From Priapulus caudatus (Eukaryota; Priapulida; Priapulimorpha; Priapulimorphida; Priapulidae): DNA of 32,471 bases. The notes under the pieces were generated by a model, which did not search any database, was not told the origin of the DNA, and saw only the letters and a list, made by a program, of their open reading frames with translations. How positions within the stretch are numbered: position 1 is the first letter of the stretch; each line of letters opens with the position of its first letter. Shown here in pieces: positions 1 through 10,006 of the stretch. The DNA is taken from assembly GCF_000485595.1 (NCBI RefSeq), contig NW_014578371.1, positions 46,947-79,417 on the forward strand. The letters run 5' to 3'. The translations under genes and the position numbers were made by a program.

Positions 1-1163
1 CGTAATACGTCGGAGTTTACAAACCACACCCTCGACCATCACGTGATGCGGATTCCGGAGTTATCAAGGATAACTTCGGAATCCGTCTCAAACTCCGACA
101 CTAATGGGGAATTAACCCCAAATTCGTTCCGACAAGGGTAATAAATCTGAATGCCCGTGGGTGAGTAGCGCGGTACCAGCCGGCTAGAAAACACACGTGA
201 CGCAACTACCATGGATGCTGCCTAACAGAAACCCGAATCAGTGCGGTGCGACATTCCACGGAACAGGAGGGGGTCGTCGCTTGGCCGACAGACACAGGCC
301 CGTAGCAGTATGGAAGCTGCACCTCGTCCCTACCCCGCAATATGGCCGGCCCCGTGGCTCCCTATATCTGCGTTAACCACAGGTCAGGAACTCCAGGCGC
401 CCCTGCAAGTCCGCCCGAAACGAGTAACTGGCGAGAGACTGTCATCCTGGCCCCCACGGAGCTCCGGATGCTCAAAGATGCGCAGGACCATAGCGGAAAA
501 CTACACGTTTGAGAACCAGCCCAGCCTCAGCTTACATCACTACCAAGCGCTCAAGCAAGGTGAGGTAGTATTATCAGAAAACACCCTGGAAGAGGGGAAC
601 TCACCGGGTATATCAGCATACCTAGGCCTGACCTGCAGACCAAAATGCCGCAACCCGGGCGGAACAGACAGCATAGCCTCCCGAATTACTATGGCGAGCC
701 CTGAAACACTCGGTCTGACAATAACCCAGAGAATAATCCACCGAGGACAGTCGTGAGACACACGACATCCAGGGTTACTTTACCACACCAAGAATTACCA
801 TGGCACGATAACATTATCCGGGAACTACAGACTGCATGGAATAGTTACCCACCATGGCAAGAGACTAAACTGTCGATAAACGAATTACCTACCATTATAT
901 GGCTTGCTCCCCATAAATCAACAGTCACCCCTCGGTCTGACAACCACTTACTACGGGGACGCATAACCGTAGTGACACGGAGGTTTCACTAATCTCTTAC
1001 CCGGTGCTCGAGACACTGGATTAAAGAACACAAAACCACCCAAACGGTCCCTCGCATGCCCGGCCACCAGTGGCTTAACAGGAACATCCCCAGAACAAAT
1101 CTGAGGGCCAACCACCTGCCCCGCCTTCTCCGCTTGAGTATTGCGGCTAGAACGAGAAAATCC
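1..1163 (-). other. 3' portion of the gypsy element, no recognisable gene
   Basis: This stretch follows the end of the integrase C-terminal frame in element orientation. Short minus-strand frames exist (989-1270, 540-761), but I recognise no envelope or other domain in them. A nested inverted repeat occupies 9-99. The 3' LTR and polypurine tract expected further along the element are not visible, so they should lie to the left of the window or have been deleted. Confidence 0.5.
9..99. repeat. Nested inverted repeat / hairpin
   Basis: Inner arms at 49-64 and 70-85 are 16 bp with one mismatch around a 5-nt loop. Outer arms gtcggagttt (9-18) and aaactccgac (90-99) pair perfectly. This lies in the 3' part of the gypsy element, so the RNA could fold here. 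Function is unknown. Confidence 0.7.
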
Positions 1164-1694
1164 TCAGCCATTAACCTCGTCCGACCCCGAGTCATCCTTC
1201 GCCTGGGAATCCGTGCCGAGCGGATCAAACGCGTTTTGACCCGCCACGTTACCCGGATCACCAGACCCACTAACCAACTCTGCGTCTACACCCTCAGCCC
1301 CATCTCCCAACCAGGAGACTGGCGTGCTCACACCCTCGTAGATTTTCAGGTTATCTACGGCCACCGCCTTAACCACACTATCTGGGGAAGCTTGAATCCA
1401 CCGAACATTACCCTTACCACGCAACACTAAGAAAGGGCCCCGCCACGGAAGTCCCAACTTAACATCCGCAGGAGGGTAGAAATACCACACCCATTCCCCG
1501 GGAGCAAACGTAGAAGTACGAACTTTATTATCGTAACCCCTCTTTTGCCGCTCCGCCGCCCGCCCTAGCTGCACTCGCGCATAAACATGCGCCTCTCGAG
1601 TCGCACGCTTGACCCACTCCACAAATTCTATAGGGCAAATCTCATCAGCCGAACCTGGAGGAGGATCGAACATCAAATCCACGGGCATCCCCAC
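1164..1694 (-). pseudogene. Gypsy integrase C-terminal (GPY-type) domain fragment
   Basis: A 176-codon frame continues the integrase out of frame with 1673-2548. It contains the helical stretch that normally follows the integrase core, with Arg-rich and YDNKV text, then the WRGPF motif of the GPF/Y module, and ends in an acidic tail. The GPY module is an SH3-like DNA-binding domain of gypsy integrases. A one-base frame change near 1680 separates it from the catalytic core, so it is not translated with the core in this copy. Confidence 0.8.
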
Positions 1695-2548
1695 CTCCCG
1701 ACAAACATCATAAGGTTAGGGCTTACGCCGATACTCTCCTGCGTCGTACCCCGATACGCCGCCATTACATACGGCAAAAGCGTATGCCAATCATCTCGCC
1801 GCTCATTTACAACCTTACTCAACATATCTTGTAGAGTACGATTAAACCGCTCAACCAAACCATCTGACTGAGGATGATACGGCGTTGTACGAGTCTTCTC
1901 TATGCCCAACAACGAACACACCCCGGCAAAGAGATTCGACTCAAAATTCCTACCTTGATCGGAGTGCAGCTGCCCCGGCACTCCAAACCGAAGGAAAATC
2001 TCGGTCACCAGACAGTCCGCTGTCGTGTGAGCTGTCAAATCTGGTAAAGCAAATGCCTCCGTCCACTTAGTGAAATAATCACAAGCTACAAGGATATATT
2101 TCATACCATTCGACGTCTCCGGAAGTGGACCCACTAAACTCAAACGGCCACTCTCTCCCACGCGTGCCGCTGGCGATCTGCTGACAGAGGGAGCATATCT
2201 ACCGATGCCCGCGGCTTCCTCCTGCCTTACCCAAATCACACCTACAACCCACCTCAAACATCCTACCGAATCCCTGGCCAACAAAACGCTGCGGATTCTG
2301 GCCAAACTCTTAGTGACACAAGATTCCACCAACCCGCCGCCATGCAAAAATTCGAAATAACTCCCAACGATAAACTGCCGGGCCCCATACACACGACTGA
2401 ACAAGCTCGTCTGACAGTCTAACACCTGTCTAAGGTACAGAACCCCCTCATGTACCTCCAGATCGTCCCAGAGTGCCCAATACGCTTTGCCCTTTGGGGA
2501 CAAAGATGACAACTCCGCGACAGCCGGACGAACCCCGCCCGCTGCCAC
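1673..2548 (-). pseudogene. Gypsy integrase catalytic core fragment
   Basis: A 291-codon frame. The DD35E triad is present: Asp157 (in DYFTKW), Asp197 (in HSDQGRNF) and Glu233 (in LVERFNR), with exactly 35 residues between the second Asp and the Glu. This is the RNase H-fold core that would join element DNA to host DNA. The upstream part (residues about 50-130), where the His2Cys2 zinc-binding domain should be, is scrambled and lacks a clear HHCC pattern, which suggests extra frameshifts there. It is separated from RNase H by a stop and frame change (2548-2600). Confidence 0.88.
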
Positions 2549-2599
2549 CCCCTTTAAAACAGCAGAAATGGCCGCATCCGCTAGCTGCCACTCACGATT

Positions 2600-3739
2600 C
2601 TACTGAGTAGACCACCGTGGCAAAACATCATCTAACTCTGCCCCTGACTCCTCTGCCGAATCAGTAAGATCATGCTCTCCCACCAAGCAATCCGGCCTCA
2701 CTACCGCCGACCCCAGGGATACCCCATCCACCGAGGGATTGACAACCGTATTAACCGCCCGCCCCGAGACCACTGACGGGGAATCTCGACAGACCTTACT
2801 ACCCACTGGGCACACCCTAGGAAGACGACAATCGGGGCAATCATCTCTCTTACACTTCCTACAACCAGGCTGCCGAGACAAGCCATCCGCGTTGCCATGT
2901 AGCTTACCCGCACGATGCTCTATCCTCCTATCGAACGTGCCCAGGAAAGCAATCCACCTCGCCACTAGCCAATCCGGTTCCTTGAAATTCAACAACCAGG
3001 TAAACGAAGCATGATCGGTCCTGCACAAAAATGGCTGACCAAACGGATAACGTCGGAATTGCTTCACGAAAGTTACAACAGCCAGTAGCTCCCGATTGGT
3101 CGTACAATACCGTCTCTGAGCCACAGAGAAGCTCTTACTACCATAAGCAATTACTCTCTCCACCCCACTCTTCATCTGCGACAGGACACCACCCATAACA
3201 GTCGCACTCGCATCAGTGTCTAAGATAAACTCAACCCCCGCACGCGGGTATGCCAACACCGGCGCCGACGTAAGTAATACCTTCAAACCACTGAACGCCT
3301 CCTCACAAGACCTACTCCACTGGAAAGGTACGCTCTTCCTTGTCAGCTGCACTAGAGGATCCGCCAGGGCTGCAAAACCAGGAATAAATCGCCTATAGTA
3401 ATTAGCAAATCCTAAGAAACTCCGTACATCACCAACGCTGCCAGGCCGACCCCAAGACTGGACCGCCTCAAGCTTCGCAGGGTCACAACGAATTCCATCA
3501 CCCGATACGACGTGACCAAGGAAGGCAGCACTCCTCTGAAAGAGCGTACATTTCGTGGGCTTCAATTTCATGCCGGCATCTGCAATACGACAAAAAACAT
3601 CACGGAGGTTACCAAGAGCTACATCAAAGGTTTTTCCAAAAATGATGATATCGTCTAGGTACACAAGACACTCCGTCCACAGTAAGCCCCGTAGCACACA
3701 CTCCATTAACCTCTGGAAGGTCGCGGGTGCATTACACAA
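2600..3739 (-). pseudogene. Gypsy reverse transcriptase (C-terminal half) plus RNase H
   Basis: A 379-codon frame starting just after the RT frameshift. Residues 2-10 (CNAPATFQ) and YLDD at 27-30 are the RT palm motifs. FLGHVVS and FLGFANYYRRFI mark the thumb and connection. RNase H follows with ILDTDAS (Asp174/176), NREL (Glu217), TDH (Asp242) and NADGLSR (Asp286), so all four acidic residues are kept. After RNase H a CX2CX4CX2C cluster (Cys293, 296, 301, 304) forms a zinc-ribbon-like linker before integrase. The frame is long and clean, so this is the best-preserved part of the element. Confidence 0.9.
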
Positions 3740-4070
3740 TCCGAACGTTATTACGGAAAAATTTAAAATGGCCCCTCCTAGTCCCGAACGCAGTCTTCGC
3801 AGCGTCCTCTGGATCCATCTCCACCTGCCAATAACCCGAGGTTAAGTCTAGAGTAGAGAACCAACGGGCACCGTCTAAGGAGTCCAACGTGTCGTCGATC
3901 CTTGGCAGTGGATAGGCATCTTTACGGGTAATGTTATTAAGCCTCCGATAATCAATACAGAACCGCGTCGACCCATCCTTTTTGGTGACCAACAACACCG
4001 GGGACGCCCACGGACTGCTGCTGGGCCGGACTGTGCCGGACGCCAACATCTTATCCACCTCCACATTCAT
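3732..4070 (-). pseudogene. Gypsy reverse transcriptase (N-terminal half)
   Basis: A 112-codon frame with the RT fingers and palm start: SPWASPVLLVTKKDGS, CIDYRRLN, then LDLTSGYWQVE, which carries the first catalytic Asp of motif A. The frame runs out shortly after the FGTRRGHF stretch. RT continues in a different frame from 3739, so one indel near 3740-3760 destroys the segment between motifs A and B. Confidence 0.9.
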
Positions 4071-4169
4071 TATCTCCTGCCTAGCTAGGGGACACCTACG
4101 CGGAGCCTGGTTAATGGGATGATGAGCCCCAGTATCAATCTTATGCTTGACTAACCCGGTATGCCCAAG

Positions 4170-4364
4170 CTATTCACCCGGAGCCGTAAACAAACTCGAA
4201 TATTCCCGTAGGAGAACCGTAACATCACGTCCCTCATGGTGAGACAACCCCGAGTCCATTGACTCCATCATCACCCGTATATGCGAAGGTAGACCACAGT
4301 CAACCGAGGAACGCGATGTATCACTCAACTCACCCGTGCCCAAACGCCTAACCACCCGTACCAC
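4170..4364 (-). pseudogene. Protease-RT linker fragment of gypsy pol
   Basis: A 64-codon frame lying between protease and RT in the expected order. The segment VLLREYSSLFTAPGE resembles the conserved 'L-L-x-x-Y-x-x-x-F' block that precedes RT in gypsy polyproteins. It is bounded by stops on both sides (4364-4376 and 4070-4170), showing that pol is interrupted here too. Confidence 0.65.
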
Positions 4365-4375
4365 ATCGAGGTAAG

Positions 4376-5191
4376 CTAGCTCCTCCCCGCCTCAAACACA
4401 ACCTCGTCCTCACCTACATTAATAACTGACAGGGGCACATGATCACCACACATGTCCACCAGACAGCGCGCCATCAGAATACCGTTATCGCCAACAGCAT
4501 TCCTAAAGCATTCTAATGGTTCTACCACCGCCAGACCATCCTCCCCCCACGGGACAACTGTCTTACCCATGATGATACATCTATGCCCAGCAGGGATCGA
4601 TACGCGATCCACCGCCTGAATAGCGCAAGGAACTAAACCCGGGCTCTCCTGCATGACATGCAATGTATCACCGACAGTCAAATGCCCCCTCCGAGCATCA
4701 ATCAAGCAATCGTAACTTCTCAAGAAATCCATACCTAGCAAGCCTCCCCGAAGGCTGCTCTTAGTCACGACTAGCTCATGCTCAAATTTCTGATCTCCGA
4801 GGCACAACTCCGCCCACATACCGTGTTGAGCCTGCAGAGATCTACCTTGCACATCGACCATCGCCACCTCCACGGCATGAAGACTCGGCTTCGACGCTGG
4901 AAAATTAGAGTAGGTGACATGATCGAGAATCGACAATTCTGCCCCCGTATCGACGACAAACAGCACACGCTGCCCACACAACAGAATCTCTATCTGCCAT
5001 GCTGGACGAGGACTCACCGGACCCCTTACGAGTGCATCAACCGAGGCCGGCAGATGCTGTGTATCACCAACACGCATTACCGCGCCCCACTGCGACCCCG
5101 GTTCGGATTGCCCCTGCCTGAACCCCGGTAAGTCTGCTGACTCCGAGATCCGGGGCCCTCCCGGAAATCCTCCCGAGCCCGCTGGGGACAA
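4376..5191 (-). pseudogene. Gypsy aspartic protease region
   Basis: The 271-codon open stretch has no certain ATG start; it is probably entered from gag. The retropepsin active site is VVDTGAELS (Asp81), followed by LLGMDFL (about residues 151-157), which corresponds to the second hydrophobic-Gly motif. The frame overlaps the end of gag by at least 115 nt and lies in the -1 frame relative to it, as expected if pol was once reached by -1 frameshifting. I see no classic A/U-rich slippery heptamer in the overlap. The protease itself looks intact, but its downstream connection to RT is broken. Confidence 0.85.
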
Positions 5192-6424
5192 AATCGCGCA
5201 ACAGGTCCCCGCTTACCACACACCCAACACTCGAAGTTACCAGCCTGCCGAGCCGGAACCTGCGAGCGCGGATAACTGGGACAGACTCGCTGTGAATCAG
5301 TACGCCCCTGCCGGTCACTCTCCTGACCACACATCATATTGCGTACCATACGAGCCACCTCCCGCAAATCATCTCGACACAATCTAGCCACGCCCGACTC
5401 AGCGAGACCTACCCCTGACCCAGAAACCGAATCAGAGGCTCGAGATACACCAGCTGGCCGCACGGCTGGCTTACGAAACGGAACAGCAAATTCAACCATT
5501 TCTGCCTCGTATTCATCTGCCAATACCGCTGACCCCTCCACAGTCAAATCATTTCGAGACATGACATATGATTTTAAGGCAGGGGACGAATGCATAACCT
5601 CCAGCAATCGACACCGCGCCTGTTCGCTAGCCTGCTCCGACGAGAGGAAAGGCTGAACCCTCACTGTCAGCCTCTTAACCTCACGCGCATACTCTTGCCA
5701 ACTCTGGCCTGGCTGGCGAATGTAGTCACGGAGAGCCGCGCGGCGCTCCAGTGCACTACCTAAAGGCTGAAACCGTGCAGTTAAAGCCCGACGAATCATG
5801 AGTTCGTCAACGCCGTCATCGCAATCTTCCAAAATGGCAGATGCTGGCCACTCAAGGGCCCCTACGAACCGCATCAACCTCTCCTCATTGTTCCAACCAT
5901 TTAATCTGCATATCAGATCAAACTGACGGAGAAATCCATCCACAGGAATACCATCCTTGCCCGAGAAGGACTTTACTTTAACCTTACTCCCACCAGCTCT
6001 TTGAGAGAACCCCTCAGATCCCCCCACGAAAGGGGACGCGAAACTCACTCCCTCCCCCCTCTCACAGAGCTAGTCAGCGGACCACCCCTTCGGTGAGCAA
6101 ACTCCGGGCCACCCTCCTGTCGTCCGAACCCCTCCATCACATCTGCATGCCCCCTGCTAGCAGAAAACTGAGGTAAGGCGCGCGGAGCAGGGATAACAGT
6201 TGCCCGAGCCACCGACGGCGACCATTCAGCGCGTGCCGCAGCTGCCTCGTCGAGATCAACAAACCACGACACCGACTCACGACTACGTGGGGGAGTTCTC
6301 ATCAAATCACTTTACGTGGAGAAGGAGTCACTGGCGGAGTCATACCAGTCTCCGCCGCACCACCACCCCGTGTCTGCATACCAATGCCAGGCTGTCGCTT
6401 CTCTCGCACACTCTTAGGCGGCAT
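5077..6424 (-). pseudogene. Gypsy gag with zinc knuckle, frameshifted
   Basis: The likely start is the ATG at 6424 (MPPKSVREKR), upstream of a short frame that hits a stop near 6300. Gag text then continues in a second frame (6045-6305) and a third, main frame (5077-6048, 323 codons). The main frame has the capsid-like block FLRQFDLICRLNGWNNEERL and a single CCHC-type knuckle at 5188-5229. In the knuckle the expected His is Pro (codon CCT), so zinc binding would be impaired. Two frame changes within gag make this copy non-functional. Confidence 0.82.
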
Positions 6425-6554
6425 CGTATAACGTATGCCAACCCCCCCGGCAAACGTCGACCGATAGCCTACACCAACTAACTATACTACTTCAACCGAC
6501 CACCACCTAACCAGCAACCCACAGCACCCCAATGCAACCCCCGTTACAATGAGT

Positions 6555-6576
6555 TAAACTGGCACGCGCCAGTTTA
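6555..6576. repeat. Perfect inverted repeat in gypsy leader
   Basis: Arms taaactggc and gccagttta (9 bp each) flank the loop acgc. It lies about 130 nt upstream of the gag ATG on the element strand and would form a stable hairpin in the RNA. Confidence 0.85.
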
Positions 6577-6601
6577 GCGTTTCGTGCCTTCCCGGCGACA
6601 C

Positions 6602-6617
6602 CCGATGGCGCCATCGG
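6602..6617. repeat. Perfect 16-bp palindrome in gypsy leader
   Basis: The sequence ccgatggcgccatcgg is its own reverse complement, with GGCGCC at the centre. It lies 25 bp from the hairpin at 6555-6576. Self-complementary leader sequences act as RNA dimerisation sites in retroviruses; a similar role here is inference only. Confidence 0.85.
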
Positions 6618-7536
6618 TCAACACTTAATGGCTAGCACACAACCTTAGATATTCCACTCACCCGTTGTGCCCGGAGGCATTGTACTGGCCGTATCGTTGT
6701 CTCCGGACGCCGCTAGCCACCCGAGCGCTTCAAAGCTACTGCGCTCCCGCAATAACCCGTTCTGTTGTGCTCAGGTCCTGATGCGTCGTAGTTAGTCAAC
6801 AGTGCAGGACGACTAACGACACGTACGCACACCGCAGGGCAACTCCCACCCCCTGCCCGCTAGACTCGCGTTACGATGTATAACAAGTGTATACCCACGG
6901 TAAACACAGAGGTTAAACACACAGTATAGACTATGAACGCAGCCGGGCAAAAAGGGCTACAGTGCAGTAAGGTACCGACGGCTTCCCGTCCCGTACAGCC
7001 GCGTACGAAATAGACTAACTCCCTCGCTATTCGTGCAGACTCGACACGTTTACTCTAGGCCTAGTACTGTATTATTCACTCACCCCACAACGACAGGACA
7101 ATACGGGGCTTACTCACCGAACGGCCGCTCGAGGCAGAACGCGGTGGGGCTCACTCTCTCCTTCTCTCTACTACACTCTATACTTCTCTCTCGAACTCTC
7201 CAACTCTCTCTCTATCTCTTTGTCTTCCGAACTCTCTATCTGAACCTCTCTCCTGCGCTCCTACCCGCCAACTACCACGAGACCACCGACGAATTCCCGC
7301 CTATCACCTGCGGGCCAACTGTTTCGCCGAACTCTGCCGCTAGAGGGGACCCACTGCATTCGGCATGGCGGCCCCCTTTGTTGATGTTACAATCGGTAAG
7401 CAAACCCCTGACAAAACAGACACAAAGACAAAACAATTAGACAATAACAAACATTCAGCCATCTCCCCATCTTCCGGGTACCCAGGGGGCTACAACCCCA
7501 CCGCTCTGGGAACCCGAGGGCCCGGTGCCACCGCTA

Positions 7537-7958
7537 CACAACAAAGAGTAGAGATGATTCATCGTAGCAGATTGTTATTGAATACTGATTTTATTAGTCA
7601 CTCGAACACATACAAAATATATACATACGGCAACCTAGGTGGGTGACCGTGCTTAGGTCCCGTCGTCTCCGTTTTCGTCTATCTCTCTACATCGTCGTAT
7701 CTCCTCTGGGTAATAACTCCTAGCTGTCTGTCCGAGCGTGTCTATTTATATGATTCCCAAAAAACCCCGGCGACTTTTGAATCCGACCGGTTCTTTGCCG
7801 GGGCTAGGACACGCGTGAGGCTACGCATATATCTATAGTGCCGTACATCCCGCGTCATTACCAAAACAACAACGAACCACCAGGCCAGAACACAGGCCAA
7901 TTAGTTCCACTGCCTCACCCGGCTAGAAGCGCTCCTGGTTACAATGTATAATACAACA
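7537..7958 (-). repeat. LTR, putative 5' LTR of the gypsy element (copy A)
   Basis: This about 420-bp block is clearly similar along its whole length to 9380-9825. On the minus strand it starts TGTTGTAT. A TATA box (TATAAATA, 7743-7750) and an AATAAA signal (7590-7595) are placed as in U3 and R of an LTR. At the other edge the aligned terminal dinucleotide has changed (copy B keeps the canonical one). It lies upstream of the gypsy coding region in the same orientation. Confidence 0.75.
7743..7750 (-). promoter_or_regulatory. TATA box of LTR copy A
   Basis: TATAAATA on the minus strand, conserved at the same place in copy B (9606-9613). Transcription would start about 25-30 nt further left and run towards gag. 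Confidence 0.65.
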
Positions 7959-9379
7959 TTCCTTCCTTCTCTCTCGACAGGGTTCTTGTTCTCACGAAAA
8001 ATACAGTTATGCATAAAAAATACCATTAAACATTAAAAGTTGAAAACATTAGTCCAAGTTTGCAAACATCAAACCGTGCCATAATACATGTTAGTAGGTG
8101 TGCACTATGGTGTAATTTTACAAGCCCGGCACCGACCGCGTTTACATGTGATGGTGATAATAAATCCTTGGGGTTTAAGAGTAGGAAAGGAAAGGCCGGT
8201 TTTGAAACGGGCTGCAGCTGTCTAGTGAAAATTACGTCTCATCTCATATCACAGGAGGGGTCGACAGTCTGCAACGGTAACTCAACTCGAATTGGCATGG
8301 CAAGGCAAGAGGAGGATGGAACAAGGATACCTCTTACCGCGTACAACACGTTAGTAAATCTGTTAATCAAAAGAAATAAAATACAAACAAACAAATGACG
8401 AAACAAAAATACAGATATCATCGGCAAAGCCATATCGTAAACACAGATCCATAGCCAATTATTTGTTTATAAAATTTTGAATTCGTGGTTTTGCTGTCGT
8501 GGTATCGACCCAATGGTATCGGCAGTAGCCGTGACTCAAAAATGACGCGACGCGTGACGAAATCGGACGTGCCCAATTCCCGGGCGGAGCTGTTTTAGCT
8601 CGTCGTCACCTTCAATTAAATATTACGCACTATGGTGAGTTTGTACCGTAGTATGCCTCTGTTGGCAGGGACGCTAATTTTAGCTTACCCTATTGGCCAC
8701 GTTCGAGGTCATACTTTGAGGTGGCTAGGCGTCTCGCCCCTCTCATCGCATAGGCTTACTACATACTTTCGACGCTTGAGTCACCGGACGCCGTTGCCAT
8801 GAAATTCGAATACCACGCTAGCTATCACTACGAAAATTAGCGCGCAGTGCTCGGCAATTCGCGAGTTATTTTACTGTTAAACAAATATTTCCAAACTAGT
8901 GGCTATATGTATACAGTGATTTTACGATGTCGCTTACCCTATCGTCGCCGTGTAGATCTATCTCTTCTTCAGCTGCCCCTCGACCTTGCTCTGCGCGGGC
9001 TCTGGAGGACATGACAAAGCAGACAACATGGCTGCCGCCTTGTTGGTTGTGAGAGCGTCGATCGGGTCCGGAGATGGCTGCCTCTCCATTTTCTTTCTCT
9101 CTCGCTTTTCTTCTCTCCCGACGCTCTTATTCTCTGTCTCTCCTTCTTCATCATCTGGGGGATCAGCGTAGCGTACGTAGCGAAATACGGAATCTCTTCT
9201 CCTTCTTTGTCTTCTTCTTCTTCATCTTCTGGTTCCTTCTTCTTCAGCTGGGGGATCAGCTCGATGGCGTAGCGAAATGCAGATCGTTGCATCCTCCACC
9301 AATTATTGTACTGCGAAATAGTTGAAGTTTCCGGTCCGGCATCGTAGCATCGTAGCGTGATACGTAATACGGAGATGGT
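7959..9379. other. Spacer between the two related LTRs
   Basis: No gene recognised. The open stretch at 8060-8398 has no ATG start and no known domain. A minus-strand frame at 8969-9292 encodes a Lys/Glu-rich stretch and includes a local duplication: a gggggatcagc...gtagcgaaat block occurs near 9158-9195 and again near 9247-9285. The plus strand there is CT-rich (9090-9250). I cannot assign a function. Confidence 0.5.
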
Positions 9380-9825
9380 TGCAGCAAGGAGTAGAGATGA
9401 TCCATCGTAGCAGATTGTTATTGAAGACTGCTTTATTTAGTCACTCGAAAATATATACTCGAACACATGCAAAATATATACATACGGCAACCTAGGTGGG
9501 TGACCGTGCCTATAGGTCCCGTCGTCTCCGTTTTCGTCTATCTCTCTACATCGTCGTATCTCCTCTGGGAAATAACTCTTGCAGGACTGTCTGTCCGAGC
9601 GTGTCTATTTATATGATTGCCAAAAATCCCCGGCGACTTTTGAATCCAACCGGTTTTTCGCCGGTGCTAGGAGACGCGTGAAGCTACGCATATATCTATA
9701 GTGCCGTACATCCCGCGTCATTACCAAAACAACAACAAACCACCAAGCCAAAACACAGTCCCATTACTGCCTCGCCTGGCTAGAGCGCTCCTGGTTAATT
9801 ACAACGTACAATGTACCATACAACA
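9380..9825 (-). repeat. Solo LTR, same family as 7537-7958 (copy B)
   Basis: This 446-bp LTR has canonical TG...CA ends on the plus strand. It is flanked by ATGGT (9375-9379) and CTGGT (9826-9830), a near-perfect 5-bp target duplication (4 of 5). It carries TATAAATA (9606-9613) and AATAAA (9432-9437) on the minus strand. No internal retroelement sequence adjoins it, so it is best explained as a solo LTR left by recombination between two LTRs. Confidence 0.8.
9606..9613 (-). promoter_or_regulatory. TATA box of solo LTR copy B
   Basis: TATAAATA on the minus strand at the same relative place as in copy A. It could still act as a minus-strand promoter facing the gypsy body. Confidence 0.6.
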
Positions 9826-9950
9826 CTGGTTGCGGGCGGGCCGAACCGGAAACCAGACCCTATCATCATAATATCTAATATATTATTTATTAAATAAATC
9901 TATGCTGAGATACTGAGGTGACTGAAGAAAACTGCATAATACAGCTTGCT

Positions 9951-10006
<56 letters not shown>

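Larger units (their letters stand above)
6425..7536 (-). other. Untranslated leader between LTR and gag
   Basis: About 1.1 kb without a convincing reading frame. Next to the LTR is a PBS-like sequence: the minus strand reads TGGCACCGGG 6 nt inside the LTR edge, starting with the TGG expected opposite a tRNA CCA end. A CT-rich stretch (7150-7260, GA-rich on the element strand) and two perfect palindromes (6555-6576, 6602-6617) lie within it. The leader is long for a gypsy element, so part of it could be inserted sequence. Confidence 0.5.
1..7958 (-). mobile_element. Decayed Ty3/gypsy LTR retrotransposon (3' end off window)
   Basis: Read on the minus strand the order is LTR (7537-7958), untranslated leader, gag with zinc knuckle, aspartic protease, reverse transcriptase, RNase H, DD35E integrase and the integrase GPY-type C-terminal domain. 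Protease-RT-RNaseH-integrase order defines Ty3/gypsy rather than copia. The coding part is split over at least six frames by frameshifts, so this copy cannot make a continuous polyprotein. The 3' LTR is not seen by position 1. Linking the LTR at 7537-7958 to this body is inference from matching orientation, a PBS-like sequence next to it, and the lack of any other element between them. Confidence 0.85.

Noticed and set aside
241-756. Plus-strand 171-codon frame at the left end
   Set aside because: No recognisable domain, and it lies antisense in the 3' part of a minus-strand retroelement.
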